This document shows positions 1 to 12,240 of a stretch of 64,000 nucleotides of DNA, piece by piece. Numbering within the stretch: the first letter of the stretch is position 1; each line of letters starts with the position of its first letter. The notes under the pieces were generated by a model. That model searched no databases. It was not told where the DNA came from and was given only the letters and a program-made list of their open reading frames with translations. A program made the position numbers and the translations under genes. Origin of the DNA: Lepisosteus oculatus (lineage: Eukaryota > Chordata > Actinopteri > Semionotiformes > Lepisosteidae); NCBI RefSeq assembly GCF_040954835.1, contig NC_090697.1, positions 26,901,001 through 26,965,000 on the forward strand, in the 5' to 3' direction.

Positions 1-1164
1 CTTCAACAGATTAAGTGAAAAGTGAAATGATAAACAGATAAAATGTTAAAAAGATAAAAGTAAAGTGAAATGCAAACTCTCCTTCACTATGATGGCCCAG
101 AGACCCATTTATACAGGAGGGTATTTTACTGGAGGGATCTGAGTGAAGTACTGTACCTCAGTCAGGTGTGCCCAAGCCACATTTGATCCCACAACTCTCC
201 TTCTCAAAAGACATGAGGGTTTGTAAAGGGAGATATTCATTGGAGCCCTTACTGTCACATTTCCTGGCACTGACAAGTGCAGTTTTAGTCTGGCAAAGTG
301 AAATGGGCATTCAAAGCAAATGACTGCACATTTTCTGATTCTTGAAGAAAACAGCCAGTTGAAATTCAGAGTGTATAAAATCTCGGACATGCAGGGAAAT
401 TACAATACATTGCTGGGATAATATAAATGAACGTGCCCCCTGCATGACCCCAGTTTCCACAAGAATGCTCTCCAGAAGGTGTCCTTTAGTTAGACTTAGT
501 TACAGTTTTCCGTGCTCCTCACTGGACTGCGCTCAGTGCCTGGAATAACGAGGCAGGATGGAGGCAATCTTATTTCACATCTTATCTTTGTTTCCGGCCC
601 TAACCTGGGGAACCTACTGCTTATTTGACTCCTGGAACTGGTGCAGATTGAATCGTTGAATCGATTGGCCTAACCGGTTTTTATTACTTTGCAAACCACC
701 CAACTCAATTCAAACTTAGAAAATGTAGGACTCATAAACTAGTTAAAAAAGGAGTGTCAAGTCACAGGAATGTTTTAGTTCCTACATAGTCGTTTACTCT
801 TTATATTACCAAGGTAGCTGCTGATGGACCATTTCCAGTTATTCACAGGGACACATTTTGTCGATAGACATGTATGATTTCACCGTCAAGTGTCAAAGCA
901 CAACAGCAGCTACAAATGTGAACAACACAGGTGGGCAGCTTGTTCCATACTCCCACAAACCTTTACGTAATAGGGTGTCTCCTGTTCTTGGTTTTAAAGC
1001 TCACAACATTCTGTATTTGGGACCTAGGACTGTTGCACAGGTGACCTTAATAACATTCTTTTCTTTTCTGGCTGCAGTTAACACATGATAAAACATGTCT
1101 TCTAAATGAAGCAGGAGGAGGAAGAGAAACACAGGGAACAATTTTATTTTCGTCAAATTAATAG
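1..1164. other. No gene or repeat recognised
   Basis: AT-rich vertebrate non-coding DNA. Open frames here are short, lack recognisable domains and have no plausible splice context. I see no repeat family that I can name. Confidence 0.5.
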
Positions 1165-1510
1165 GCAGGGGGGCACAACGAGCAAGGGGTTAGCATTGCT
1201 GCCTGGAGCACCGGAGCCCTGGCTTCAGTTCTTGACCTGGGGTGCTGTCTGTGTGGAGCTTGTATGTTCTCTCCGTGTCCGTGTGGGTTTCCTCCAAGTT
1301 CATCAGTTTTCTCCCACAGTCCAAAGGCATACTGGCAGGTTATCAGGCTTCTGGGAAAATTGGCCCTGGTGCAAGTATATGTACGTCAGTGAGTCTGTGT
1401 GTGTCCTGCGAAGGACTAGTGTCCCAACCAGGTTGTACCCTGCCTTGAGCTCGTTGCTTGCTGGGAGAGACTCTGGCTCCCCCTCCAACCTAAATTGCGG
1501 CGAGTCAGGT
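1165..1510 (+). repeat. tRNA-headed fish SINE (family A), diverged copy
   Basis: The copy runs from a tRNA-like head (GGTTAGCATTGCTGCCTG), through the conserved body (TTGTATGTTCTCTCCGTGTC, TCCCACAGTCCAAAGGCATA), to the tail region CTTGCTGGGAGAGACTCTGG. The same order of blocks occurs at 10970-11330 and 60297-60635. The 194-aa frame across it is an accident of the repeat. Confidence 0.8.
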
Positions 1511-1940
1511 GTTTGCAGTGATAAACATATAATTATTTCCAAAAGGTTATTTCTGCCAGGTCTGTGTCTGATCCGCCAGTGTGTAGATAGAGCGTTTCTC
1601 TATTACACCTCGCTTTTCATCTCCTTCAGAGTTAAACATCACAGGCTCCAGTTTTATTCCACGACTGCAGAATTTCTTGAGTTTTCCTGACTGAACCAGT
1701 TCTGACACAGTGAATAAATCGATTTGCAAATCAAGGCGGAGCCGAAATGACGCTGCAAGTCAGAAGGATATCTGCCTAGCAATCCAGGGACCTGGGGGGG
1801 TTTGTACTGGTTTAGTCTTGTATCGACAGTGGGACTGCAGTCTGGAGACAGGGCATCTTGCAAAACTCCAAGATCACTCTTGTCTTCATTAAACTTACTC
1901 ATTAATTGTATATACATCATTAATACTACAGTATATACAT

Positions 1941-2213
1941 CAGAGGTGACCAGCCCTGATCCTGGAGAGCCACAGCTTTCAAAGTGTTTTGATCACTTTA
2001 ATAAGTTAGTTAATTCAATCAAGTGATTTTTGAGAGTTAGAGGCTCCTAGCATTTTCATTCCCAGTTAACTCCAAACTACTTATAACGAACCCCCTCTTC
2101 AGCACTCAAACTAAAATTGTTCAAAGTATTTAGAATCTGATGAGGTAAGAATGTAGACCAGACCCAGACTTGCTGGAGTTTGGCACTCCACAGACCAGAG
2201 TTGGTCACCCCTG
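1941..2213. mobile_element. Non-autonomous hAT-like MITE
   Basis: A 273-bp element bounded by imperfect terminal inverted repeats of about 30 bp. The left end begins CAGAGGTGACCAGCCCTGAT and the right end, read on the other strand, begins CAGGGGTGACCAACTCTGGT. There is no coding capacity. Only a 4-bp direct flank (ACAT) is visible, so the 8-bp hAT target duplication is not clear. Confidence 0.6.
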
Positions 2214-2659
2214 ACATGGGATTACAAATAGGGCTGGGACTGCTCACTTTAGGAATATTTTAATTATTACTGACTTTAACAAAATTACTCTTGCTGCTTT
2301 AGGAGAAGCTGGGGTTATGGACTAATGGTTGCTCTCAATTGAAAACAAGCAACATGATCTTTCAGTAACTGTAAAAAATCACAGAATAGTGAAACATAAA
2401 TATGAGTTTTTAGCAGTGTACATGAGAAAAAAACAAAATTTACCTGTATTTCTTATCTCACAGCCATATACTGTACATTTCACAAAAGCACTCCATAAAA
2501 TACAGCAATTAATTTTGTTCAATTCACAAGCATCTTTTTAATTTTATTAAATAAAAGTTATTTTTTAAATTGCAGTTTTCCACTGATACTACTAAAAAGG
2601 TTTTGAGAAAACACTAACATGACGATGGGTTTGTAAAACGATTTTGCCTTAAGTAATTT
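2214..2659. other. No gene recognised
   Basis: AT-rich spacer between a MITE and a CR1-like tail. The 70-aa frame here is low-complexity in composition and has no domain that I recognise. Confidence 0.4.
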
Positions 2660-2865
2660 GCGTTGATTCTTTGTGAAGCAGACTTCTTCAGAATCAACAG
2701 AGAAACAGAAAGCTTTACACAAAGAGTTGTAGGAGTATGGAACAAACACCCCAACAATGTTGTTGAAGCCTATACCTTGGTTTCATCCAAGAAACAGAAC
2801 GATGAGTTATTTTGATAAATGAAATACTAACTACCAAACAGACTAAATGAACCAGATCACCTCCT
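2660..2865 (+). mobile_element. CR1-like LINE 3' end, 5'-truncated
   Basis: A degraded version of the C-terminal endpiece of CR1-type ORF2: a block ending in a 'VVGVWN'-type core (AGTTGTAGGAGTATGGAACA), then GTTGTTGAAGCCTATACC, then the 'K..LDE' segment. At least ten copies of this tail occur in the window in both orientations. Confidence 0.65.
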
Positions 2866-3479
2866 CTAATTTTTAAACTGTTGTGTTCTTAATGTTCCAA
2901 TGATCCCTATCAAGGTGATGGCAAAAGCACTTACTGCCCAGATACAGCAGGACACTGGGTTCTCATGACCCATTATTAAATCATTCATGTTGAGCCATAA
3001 GCACTTTTTGTCTCCTTGCTCAGCTCATATCACAGCGAGGCTGCAGCATTGCAATGGTAGGAAGATGCACCATACTGAAACCTGACACGTACAAGGGGAA
3101 TTTCACCGAGTGCAAGAGTAATGTGTGAGGTGACCATTAAACAGGTCAGGAGAACACCATGTACTGTACGTGCAGGCTTCCATTAAAAACCCATAGGCAG
3201 CACCCTACACTTTGCATGGTAGTGTGGGGATGTATTCAGGTTTTGCAAACTAAAAGGTGTTGAGTTTTTAGGAATTAAAAAGAAGAAATGTTACAGATCC
3301 TTTTTAATCTTCTGTTTCTCCCCATATTATTTGCATAGTCAAATTGTCTTGATTCATCATCGCATGACAAACATTCCTTCCATGCACTGTAGGTTACGGA
3401 AGTGAAAAAAAAGTATGAATATCCAAAAGCCTAAGAGGTATAAAGATGTTTAACCCAGGGGACTGTTTCACACTTGCTA
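2866..3479. other. No gene recognised
   Basis: Spacer between two CR1-like tails. I see neither coding signal nor a named repeat. Confidence 0.4.
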
Positions 3480-3760
3480 CAGCTCACACCCGTGGAACAA
3501 GGACACAGGGTCACAATTAGAAATTAAAGGAGAGCTCTTTCAGGACAAAGAAGAGAAAACACAGTCTTTCCTTTCCTTTCTCCAATGAGTGGTATGGGAC
3601 TACAACAGGATTTCCAGCAGTGTGGTTGATGGCCTGGTCTCCGTTAAGAAATGGCTGGACAAAACTCTAGATTCACTCATTTGTGAACTACCAAATAAGC
3701 CAGGCTGGCCAAATGCCCCCCTCTCGTCCTCAGACCTTTCTAATGGTTTGATGTGAAGTG
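3480..3760 (+). mobile_element. CR1-like LINE 3' end, degraded
   Basis: This has the same block order as the other CR1-like tails here: a filler segment, AGTGGTATGGGACTACAACA, a 'K.WLDKTL' segment, then a variant of the AAATGGCC...CTCTCGT 3' terminus (AAATGCCCCCCTCTCGTCC). It is heavily mutated and not coding. Confidence 0.55.
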
Positions 3761-6700
3761 TTTCAGTACAGCCCCCACGGGCACTCTGTTTCCATCTCCT
3801 TCACCTGTAGTAATCTGCCAGTCTTTTGTGGTCAAAAGCAGGTGATAAACCGATCCGTGTAATATTGTGATGGTTTGCTTCCTTTATTTCTGAGCGAAAG
3901 GCTTGATTGTTGTGGTTTGCGGTAAAATAGGAAGATGCAAGCACAGCATTCTTCTCCCTACAGTTTTGTACTTCCTTAGTGAATTGTTCTACAGAATGCG
4001 GATATAGTTTTGCTGTTGTCCCTTTTCGCATACAGGTTATTTTTATGCCGTGATTAACAGCTTACTGTTTTGAAAACAAACATGTCTTTTTTTGGTTTGT
4101 TTTCATGTTTCTCAATTTTCCCACGCTGTCCTTGATTGTGCCTCATGCTCTTAACTCCCTGGGCAATCAGATCTGTTGTTTCCGTATTTTGGGGTATCGT
4201 GTTGAAATTAGTTTACTCCACCCACACTATCCTTAGCTATCTCCTTGTTTATCAGACAATCCGCTTTTTGTTTTACTAGCGTTATTGGAGCTCTCAGACT
4301 TCTTAACAATGGTTTTGCTTCCCTGTTCCGTGTTTTTACACCTCAATGAAGCAAAGCAGCCTTTAAAGATTTTTCTGAAAACAATGCTTAATTTTCTGGG
4401 CATTTTTGTTCATCTGCTGAACAGGTTTAGTTCCAGGATGGGGCACCTTCTATGTGAAGCTTGCACATTTTCCCTGTTTGCGTGTTTAAGTGCTGTATTT
4501 TTGTCTGTGTGTTTTTTCCCATCTTCAAAAGGCCTGCCCACTAGATTCGTTGCTATCTTTAAATTGTACTTGTGTGTTTCCTGTCCAGGGTGCTGTGGTG
4601 TCTTGTGCCCTGTATTGTGTCTGTAGTGTTAAGTGAGTTTGCAGAGAAGACAGTCTATAAAACTGCATTTCTCATCTGGAAGTTACTGAAAAATTATATC
4701 AAATACTTCCCAGATATATTGGTATATATATAGATATATATTCTGCAAGAGCAGATAAAAACCTATAAAGTAAGTGTACCTATAGCTACACAAGCTCATT
4801 CTAGTAATTGGAATAAAATGTCTGTCTTGCCTCTTGACTTCGGTCTGGTCTGAACAGCGCTTCTATTTCATTCTTCACGATATATATTTAATGTCTATGT
4901 ATAATAACTACACTTCCCTCCTGTAACTTTAATCCAATTACAGTTCTGTATTTCAAAATGAAATTGAAAAGCAGACATGGTGTAATACAAACTTACATAA
5001 ACCAGATCTGGGTTTGCCAGATTTATATTCTCACTTTTATGGTATTGTTACCCCATACAAATATTTATACTGGATATAATGAATCATCTTTTTTGAATAA
5101 GCAGATCACTCAAAGGTTATCTAATGATGTTTATAACCTATAACCCAAAACAGAATTTATCTGGGATTTAATTTTTCAATTTAAAGACAGACACTCACAA
5201 GATATGATGAAAACAATTCCAGGAACTCATCTGTACTAAATCCAAAACTAGCAGCATGTGATGCTTTTCCAATTGCACAAGAAAAGCGCATTGCATATTT
5301 GACTTTACTCAGTTTGTGTGAATAACCTAATTCCACCCAGTGTCTTGTGTTGTCTCTTTCAACAAGTACAGAACAATTACGTGTTAATTGAATCTCATAA
5401 GTCAAGTCATCTGGGTGGAGAAGGCTGTCAGAAGACAATAGAATGAGAGATAAAAAAAGTAATTACACCCCCAAAAAATCACAGCTATGATTCTGTTTGT
5501 TTTATTCAGGAAACTGGCTGCAATGCTGACGCAGGTAATTAAATATCACTGTCTCTGTTAAAATGACTTTCTATTTCAACACTACATGACTTTTTTACTC
5601 TATTTTACTCTATGTTACTTTAGTTTTATGTCTAGATATAGCTTTAACTTTATACCCGGTATCACAAAGTGGCCTACAGCTTTAAAATAGTGCTCTGTAT
5701 TCATAAACCTATTTAGCTTCAACCAATAGTTGATTCACAAATGGATTAAACAAGATTATTGTATACAAATCTAGAGACTAATCTTCGAGTACCTCATAAA
5801 TCCCTCTTTTCTAACTGATTAATTTGAATTAGTTGCAAACTTAATTGGATTTGTTGCAGTATAATATTAATCTAGAATTAAAAGAAGTGAACTTGCATGT
5901 CAAATGTTAACTAAGCTACATTTTTTTATTTAGAAGATCATTTACTGTATCACTTTTTTGTTTCTGTGAAAAAAAATCAATGTGAATTCCTCAAGCTTCT
6001 GTTATCTTTAGACACCATACTAAAGAATACAGATATGGATGGAGTATGCAATATAACAGAGGTGGGTTATTATTATATGATAATAGTGCTAATGATAATA
6101 TGGTATTGTTTTCATCTTGAACTATACTTGAAATCAGGAGAGGCCATGTCTGATTTTGTACCTGGAGGGTCAGTAACTCTGTAGATTTTCAAGAAATCTT
6201 TGAACACCAGCACCTGAATAAATCATTAAATCGGTCCCATTTAACTACTAATGAGCTGATTTAAGCTGTTAACAGATATTTCTGAATGAAATACCTGCAG
6301 ACACACAGGCTCTCCAGTACTGCTCACCTTGTCCTACAGTGCATCCACAGCCTCATAACTAGACTTTACACCTTAAAGTGTTCCAGGTCTCTGGGAAGCT
6401 CCTATCTATCTATATGCAGTACATGTGGTACCAGATTGAACTGGAATAAGCAGGATCCTTTCTAAATCACATTTTTATTGGGGGTTCTGACATGGAAAAT
6501 TAACATTCCAGGAACATTATAACCCTCGGGCACTTGACGACAGGTAGGCTGCAGAAGACAGAAAACATATTTACACTCCCAAAAACAGTGTGTAATTCAC
6601 ATACATTCACATACAGTATACTGTATCCCAGAGGTGAAATTTCGACATAATTGTTGCACTTCACTGCGTAATCCAGAATGTATTTATTTCTAAAAATAAT

Positions 6701-8645
6701 ATATATATACTTACATTTTAAGTAAGTTCTGTGAAATTGTTAAGATAGACATGTTGAAGCCTCATCTCACATACCAATACACCTGAGATCGAGTTGCCAC
6801 AGGTAGTTTTAAGATGTATTTTTTTAATGTCAGTCCAATGTTTGCTCGAGCACAAGAGCTGCTTGTTGTTATAAATGGTAACTTGTCAAAGCAAAGCTCC
6901 CTTCACAGGAAAGACTGACACTGTGCCAGGGTCATTGTTATTTTATTGATTTAACGACATTCTTCCTTACCTGTACCTATACTGTAGATCCTTGTAAGTC
7001 TGTTTAAGAGACATTTTTAATATTGTGAGTCACCCTAAAGAAAGGTTAGTCTAAAAAAAGTAATAAAAAGCAACAGCTCCCAGATGTGATTCATGGAAAG
7101 GGGTGTAGACATATCTTCCTGCCTAGACAGAAGATTGCTTTCTATCCACATTTTGTGACAAATCTTACAAGCTTTTGCTGCCCTGGAGTGTGGAGTGTGC
7201 CTTAGTGTTCAACTAAACCATCTCTGTACATGAAAAAAATGCAATTCTTGATTCCTAAAGATCTTTTACTTTATTTAGAAACAGCAAAAGTGTTATTTAG
7301 TATTCATTCAGGTCCAGCCTGATTCTCATCTTACTTGGAAGACAAGACAAAAGACCTCTTCTGGAGACAATGGGGAACAAATACGCTGTTCTATAGAAGA
7401 ATAGACACTTTGCAGGTTGCCAGTCTTCTTGACTGTGCACACCTGTTGAGTATAACCTTACAGCATTGTTTCCCTAGAAATAAATGCTTGGTGCTATAAA
7501 AGAGAGCTTCACCTAATTTCTAAGACTGGGCTCTCACGACAGAGGGCTGGCCCTTTCTGTTCAGCCTAGAAAATTCCGGAACGTGTGGAACTGGGCGGGG
7601 CGGTTTGCACTGACTTGCTCCAAGATTGAGTTAAGGTACAGTGTGTAGGTACTGTGCTCCAAAAGGAAAGACTGCAAGCTTTTGGGCAACTTCAAGCTGA
7701 GCAGCATTGTGGAAGACTGCTTGATGGCTCTGAGCCTATAACTGGAAAGTTGTACCCTTGGACTCAGATTGCTCCAGTGAATAAATGGGTATAAATGTCA
7801 GACACTTTGGATAAAAGGCTCACTCCAAGTAAATTAGAGTACTGATAATAATTAAGCCAAGGCGACTTTTGTCTCTTGTTCTATCTGGGGCTTTAGTATG
7901 GCAGAGGCAGAAATTAATGGGGATGGCCAAGCAAGTAGCCATGGTTCTCCAGTAAAAAAACAATCAACAGAAATAGGGAACTATAAATTATACTGAAGAA
8001 ATGGCTCCAAGGTGTGCAGTAATGTATGTTATATGCTGAATTTACTGTTTTACACATACATACACTGGTAAAATTAGAATTACATATGAATGGTTTGCTG
8101 AGGGGCATAGAATTAGCATACGTACTATACAAGCAACTTAGGCAGTCATACAGCACCTTGCTAGAGTATTGACCCTCTTTCAATGAAGTCCTCTTCTGTT
8201 GAATTACCAGGGATGTCTACACATTTTCTTTAAATTGAATATTACTGTACAGTATATTCTGACCTTGATTGCTCAAACCAGATACTTTTATGGGTGAAAA
8301 TAATATGTTATAAGATGCGTGTGAAATCAGTCGAAAGTAGCTGGCCAAAGTTTAATGACATTCTGCCTGAAGCGCAGAACAAATCGATCCCAAGAGTGAT
8401 TCAGTGAAAGGCCGGAAAGCATCCCAAAGGGTTTCATCAAAGAAGAAAATCTGAAACAAGAGGAAGCACAAGAAAGCACCAGAAGCAGCAAAAATGAACA
8501 TGATCCAGTTATAAAAGGAGTGTAACTGCAAACCCAGCCGAGGAGGAATATTAGAAAGGCCAAGAGAGAGACGGAAAGGAGCATTGCAATGGAAGCAAAA
8601 GTAAATCATAAAGGGTTTTGTCAGGTATGACAACATCAGTAAAGG
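3761..8645. other. Long AT-rich stretch, no gene recognised
   Basis: About 4.9 kb without an exon, RNA gene or repeat family that I can name. It includes small homopolymer and TA-rich tracts (for example near 4720 and 6700). Frames up to 113 aa occur but none resembles a known protein. Confidence 0.4.
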
Positions 8646-9240
8646 GTGAGGTGAAATGTCTCCAGGTTAATAACTTGACACATCTGGAGAATGAAAGGGA
8701 AATGGCTGATGTATTAAATTAATATTTCACTCAGGTGTTTACTGAGGATGTAATCAACAACCTGCCTCAAAGAGCGTAAGGACAAAGTTCCGTATTAAAT
8801 TGTATCATCATAGGAAAAGCATGTGTTATACTGTAGGTCCCAGAAGTACTTTAGATAAACTATTCCCCAGGTCCTGGTGGTATTGTGTATAAGGAAACAA
8901 GTCATACTCATGAACATGTATCATACCCATTCACCTAAATCGCTAATGCGGTACTCACCCATAAAACTGAAAAAGTAAATACATAGCAATAAGTCTTCTA
9001 TCACATGTAATATGATAAAAACAGTATTTAGAACTAGAGGATCACCTACAGGGAAATCGTAGTGGACCATTAAAGGGGATTTAGAAAAGGTAGTTCTTGC
9101 ATAACTGACATGTAAGAGCTCTTTGAGCAATAGAAAAGGACACATACCTGTACAGAGCTTGTAATAGAGTATTCAGTATCCAGATTTCTAAAAGCCCTTT
9201 GATTTAGTTCCTCATAAAAAGTGAATTCTCAGAATACCAC
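8646..9240 (+). mobile_element. CR1-like LINE, reverse-transcriptase region, degraded
   Basis: Conceptual translation with frameshifts gives pieces typical of CR1 ORF2: an 'NxYFxQVFTED' segment near 8730, the segment shared with the CR1 fragment at 63.7 kb (GAGGATCACCTACAGGGAAA near 9038), and a 'DFxKAxDxVPHKK' segment near 9180-9225. It is broken by many stops. Confidence 0.6.
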
Positions 9241-10129
9241 CATTAAGAAAGGGTTAACAGATCAAAAGTGAATTGACATTGGATGGATGGGTGATCAATC
9301 ATTAGTCTCAAAATAATCAATACCTGGTCCATAAAGATATCAGTGTCCAAGTGGAAGGAAGATGGGATCTGAAACTCTTTAGTGTGATGGTTGTGTTGCT
9401 GGTTCAGAAACCATCCTTCTTATTCAAGATATATTCTGGACTTCTGTGTTCTTAATGGTACTGCTTGCTTTTTCACCTCATTAACCTACCCTTCTATCTC
9501 CATGCATTGAGTTCCAACTTCTGAACTGTTACTTGTTTTCAAAGGAGTACAGTCCAATAAACATGTGAAAGGGAAAATATATTGAGTTATAAAGTGAAAT
9601 GAGCACCTTTTGTAAAATTATAACCAAACACAACAACAAAATGACTCTAAATACTTAGTGGTGAAGGCATTTTGACAGATAATTGCTTTGTTACTGCTCC
9701 TTGAGACAAAGAAAATCTGGGATAATATGGGTTTTCTTTATTTTATTTAATAAGATCCTAAAAATAGCACAGTCAGTATTCCATTCTGTTTTTGCTAGTT
9801 TTCAAAACATGCTTATTATCTTTTATGACTTTAATTTTCCAGTGTGTTCTGGCTTTTGCTTAGCTCATAACTATTTCTTTTCCGGAGATATGGTAGCACA
9901 AATTGATTTGTTTTTTTAAGTTGCTTGCTGTCTTTTCAACAAGGGCAATTTTCTGAAGAGCCCTGACCTGCACTTTAACTCAGAGGACTTTATTTCAGGA
10001 TTCTCACTTTACTTTCACAAGGACACAGGGATTCCTGAGCTTTCTGGGTGAAAGTTTAATTTTTATGGCAGCTCCTGTTTTTTGTGTCATTATCTGGAGA
10101 CTTTTCCTAATTACCAAATGTTATTCAAC
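9241..10129. other. No gene recognised
   Basis: AT-rich spacer. The 78-aa frame at 9683-9919 has a hydrophobic composition but no family signature. Confidence 0.4.
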
Positions 10130-10300
10130 CTAAGTCACTTGAGCAATTGGCTGAAATATCTTGATCAAGGCTACAACAGCAATGTCTCGCTGGGGATTTG
10201 AGCCCACAAACCTCCATCCAGAAGTCCAGAACCCTAACTGAGACTCCACACCGCTGCCCAGCCTGTATTTTACCACAGCAATGTCTACCTCAGTCCTATA
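10130..10300 (-). repeat. tRNA-derived SINE fragment (family B-like)
   Basis: On the minus strand it reads as a tRNA-like head with a B-box-like GGGCTCAAATCCCC, followed by the 'CCTTGATCAAGATATTTCAGC' type body that resembles the family B heads at 40.2 and 46.6 kb. It is short and diverged. Confidence 0.5.
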
Positions 10301-10969
10301 ATAGATGCATATGTGAAGCAAAGGCATTACCTTACTTTGGAGCTCTCTGTGCTGTACCAATATGCAAAAACTCACTGGAGCCTAATTAGAAGTGCTAACA
10401 TTTAGAATATTGTCTACTGTGGCTTTTGAACTACTGAATTATATCAGCTAAGATGTCTTTGTGAACCCTAATCACTGTTTTTCTCTGGCACTCTAAAATA
10501 CCATCAGATTACACCACTGAAAACAGTTTCAGTTAATACAGTGATGAACCGTCTGGAGATTTTTAAGGTGCCACTGTGTAGTAATGCCGCATTTATTAAA
10601 AAAAACATAGTTTAAGATAATAGCTTTCAGTAAGTAGTAGTAGTAGCTATTTTCTTGTATTTTGCGTAATCCTTAAAATATATTGACAGACAAAGTGTAC
10701 AATTTTATTATTTACTGTAATTGAATATCATATAAAGAAGAAAGGGGATTTTCAATTTCCCAGCAAGCTAAAAAGGGAGAAGATTGGAGACACACAAAAG
10801 AAAAAATGTAACTTGGCAAATTAGTTTTTGGAAAACACCCTCTTGACTTCAGTTGGTGGGGAATTTTTAATCATTCCATCACAAAGATGTGCTTTTTCTT
10901 TTTTTCCCTACAGGAGAACAAAAGAGAATTTTAGCACGCTGCAGTTATGAGAGTTGTAGAGAACATCAT
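10301..10969. other. No gene recognised
   Basis: AT-rich spacer with small TAG/GTA repeats near 10640. Nothing coding is visible. Confidence 0.4.
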
Positions 10970-11330
10970 TGCAGTACGGTGGCACAGTAGATAACACTGT
11001 TGTCTTGCAGTGCTGGGGTACTGGGTTCAGTTCCTGGGATTCTGTCTGTGTGGAGTTCTTCTGTTCTCATTGTCTTCGTGTGGGTTTCCTGAGGGAACTC
11101 TGTTTCCTCCCACAGTACAAACACAAACTGGTAGGTTAATTGGCTACTGGGAAAAATTGGCCCTGGTAGGGGTGTGTGCATGTCTGTTCTTGTGTCTGTG
11201 GATGGGTTGGCGTGTGTTCTGCCTTTTGCCTGATTCTTGCCAGGTCAGGTTCCAGGTCCCCTGCAAGCCTGTATTGGATACAGTGGTAAGAACATGGATG
11301 AATTATTTGAGCAATCCTGTAAATACAGAG
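10970..11330 (+). repeat. tRNA-headed fish SINE (family A)
   Basis: The head is CGGTGGCACAGTAGATAACA. The body has CCTCCCACAGTACAAACACA and GGTAGGTTAATTGGCTACTG, and the tail has AAATTGGCCCTGGTAGGGGT. It is collinear with 1165-1510 and 60297-60635. The 139-aa frame across it is not a gene. Confidence 0.8.
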
Positions 11331-12099
11331 CAATTGTATATAGATACATTACTAATAATCTTGTTATGTTCAGATTTCAGGTGTAACCTGTTCTGTGCAC
11401 TGAGCTCTGTCACATTACTTCTTGGCTAATCATTGACACCCTGCATTCAAAAGAGATCAGCATTTTAATCAGTGTTTACACTACAGCAACACCTCCTGTT
11501 GTGAAGTGAAACACTCTTTGGATAAGATATATTCTAAACTTTTTGAGACCAGGTTGCATTTCAGTTGTAGCAACAAAGCCATCTAAAGTTGAGGAGATGG
11601 TTCAACAGTAAGAATTACAACAGCTGACAGATCAGATGTGGACTAGAAGCAGATATTACATTTAAATTAATGAGGGAGTTCCAGTCTTGGTCCTCATTAA
11701 CCCCTTGTTTTCCTATTTTCAACACTGTTGAGCTTTGCATTAATTGATTGAAACATTTTTTGGACTAATAATGTGACTACGTTCAAAACTGTATATTGAT
11801 TTCCAATATTAACTTGCAACTGTCTATCTATTCAAGAGTGTAAAGTTAAAAGGATCTACAGTACCTCAGTAAAATATGAGCTGGGCTAAATTTTCAGTTT
11901 ACCCTTAGGGAGCTTGTGAAGATACTGGAGTGTTATAAAACTTAATTTCCCTAAAAGGTTGACCTCCAGCCCAGGAGGAATTCAGCATTATTAAGGTTCC
12001 AAGTTTGCAACATTGCTTTCTGTAACAGGTGCTGTCCCAACTAAACACTAATCCTCCCCTCTCCACTCCTCCTTCTCCTCAGCAGCCGTTTCAGGATGA
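11331..12099. other. No gene recognised
   Basis: Spacer. Nothing coding or repetitive is recognised. Confidence 0.4.
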
Positions 12100-12240
12100 T
12101 TCCGACAAGCATCAGTCTCTGTTTGGTACCGATGTGACACCCATGGCGCTGGCCACATTGGGATTCAAACACATGAGCTTCAGAACCCGACTTCCCAGAC
12201 AGTGGAGAATTCGTCTGCGCCAAAAAGCTGGGCCTCATGC
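12100..12240 (-). repeat. tRNA-related sequence, probable SINE head or tRNA pseudogene
   Basis: Minus-strand 12221-12145 is a 77-nt stretch closed by GGCGC/GCGCC ends, with a B-box-like TTTGAATCCC near its 3' side. The internal arms do not fold cleanly, so I do not call a functional tRNA. Confidence 0.35.

Noticed and set aside
1106-1690. 194-aa plus-strand frame
   Set aside because: Runs along a family A SINE. The same kind of frame appears in the copy at 10970-11330.
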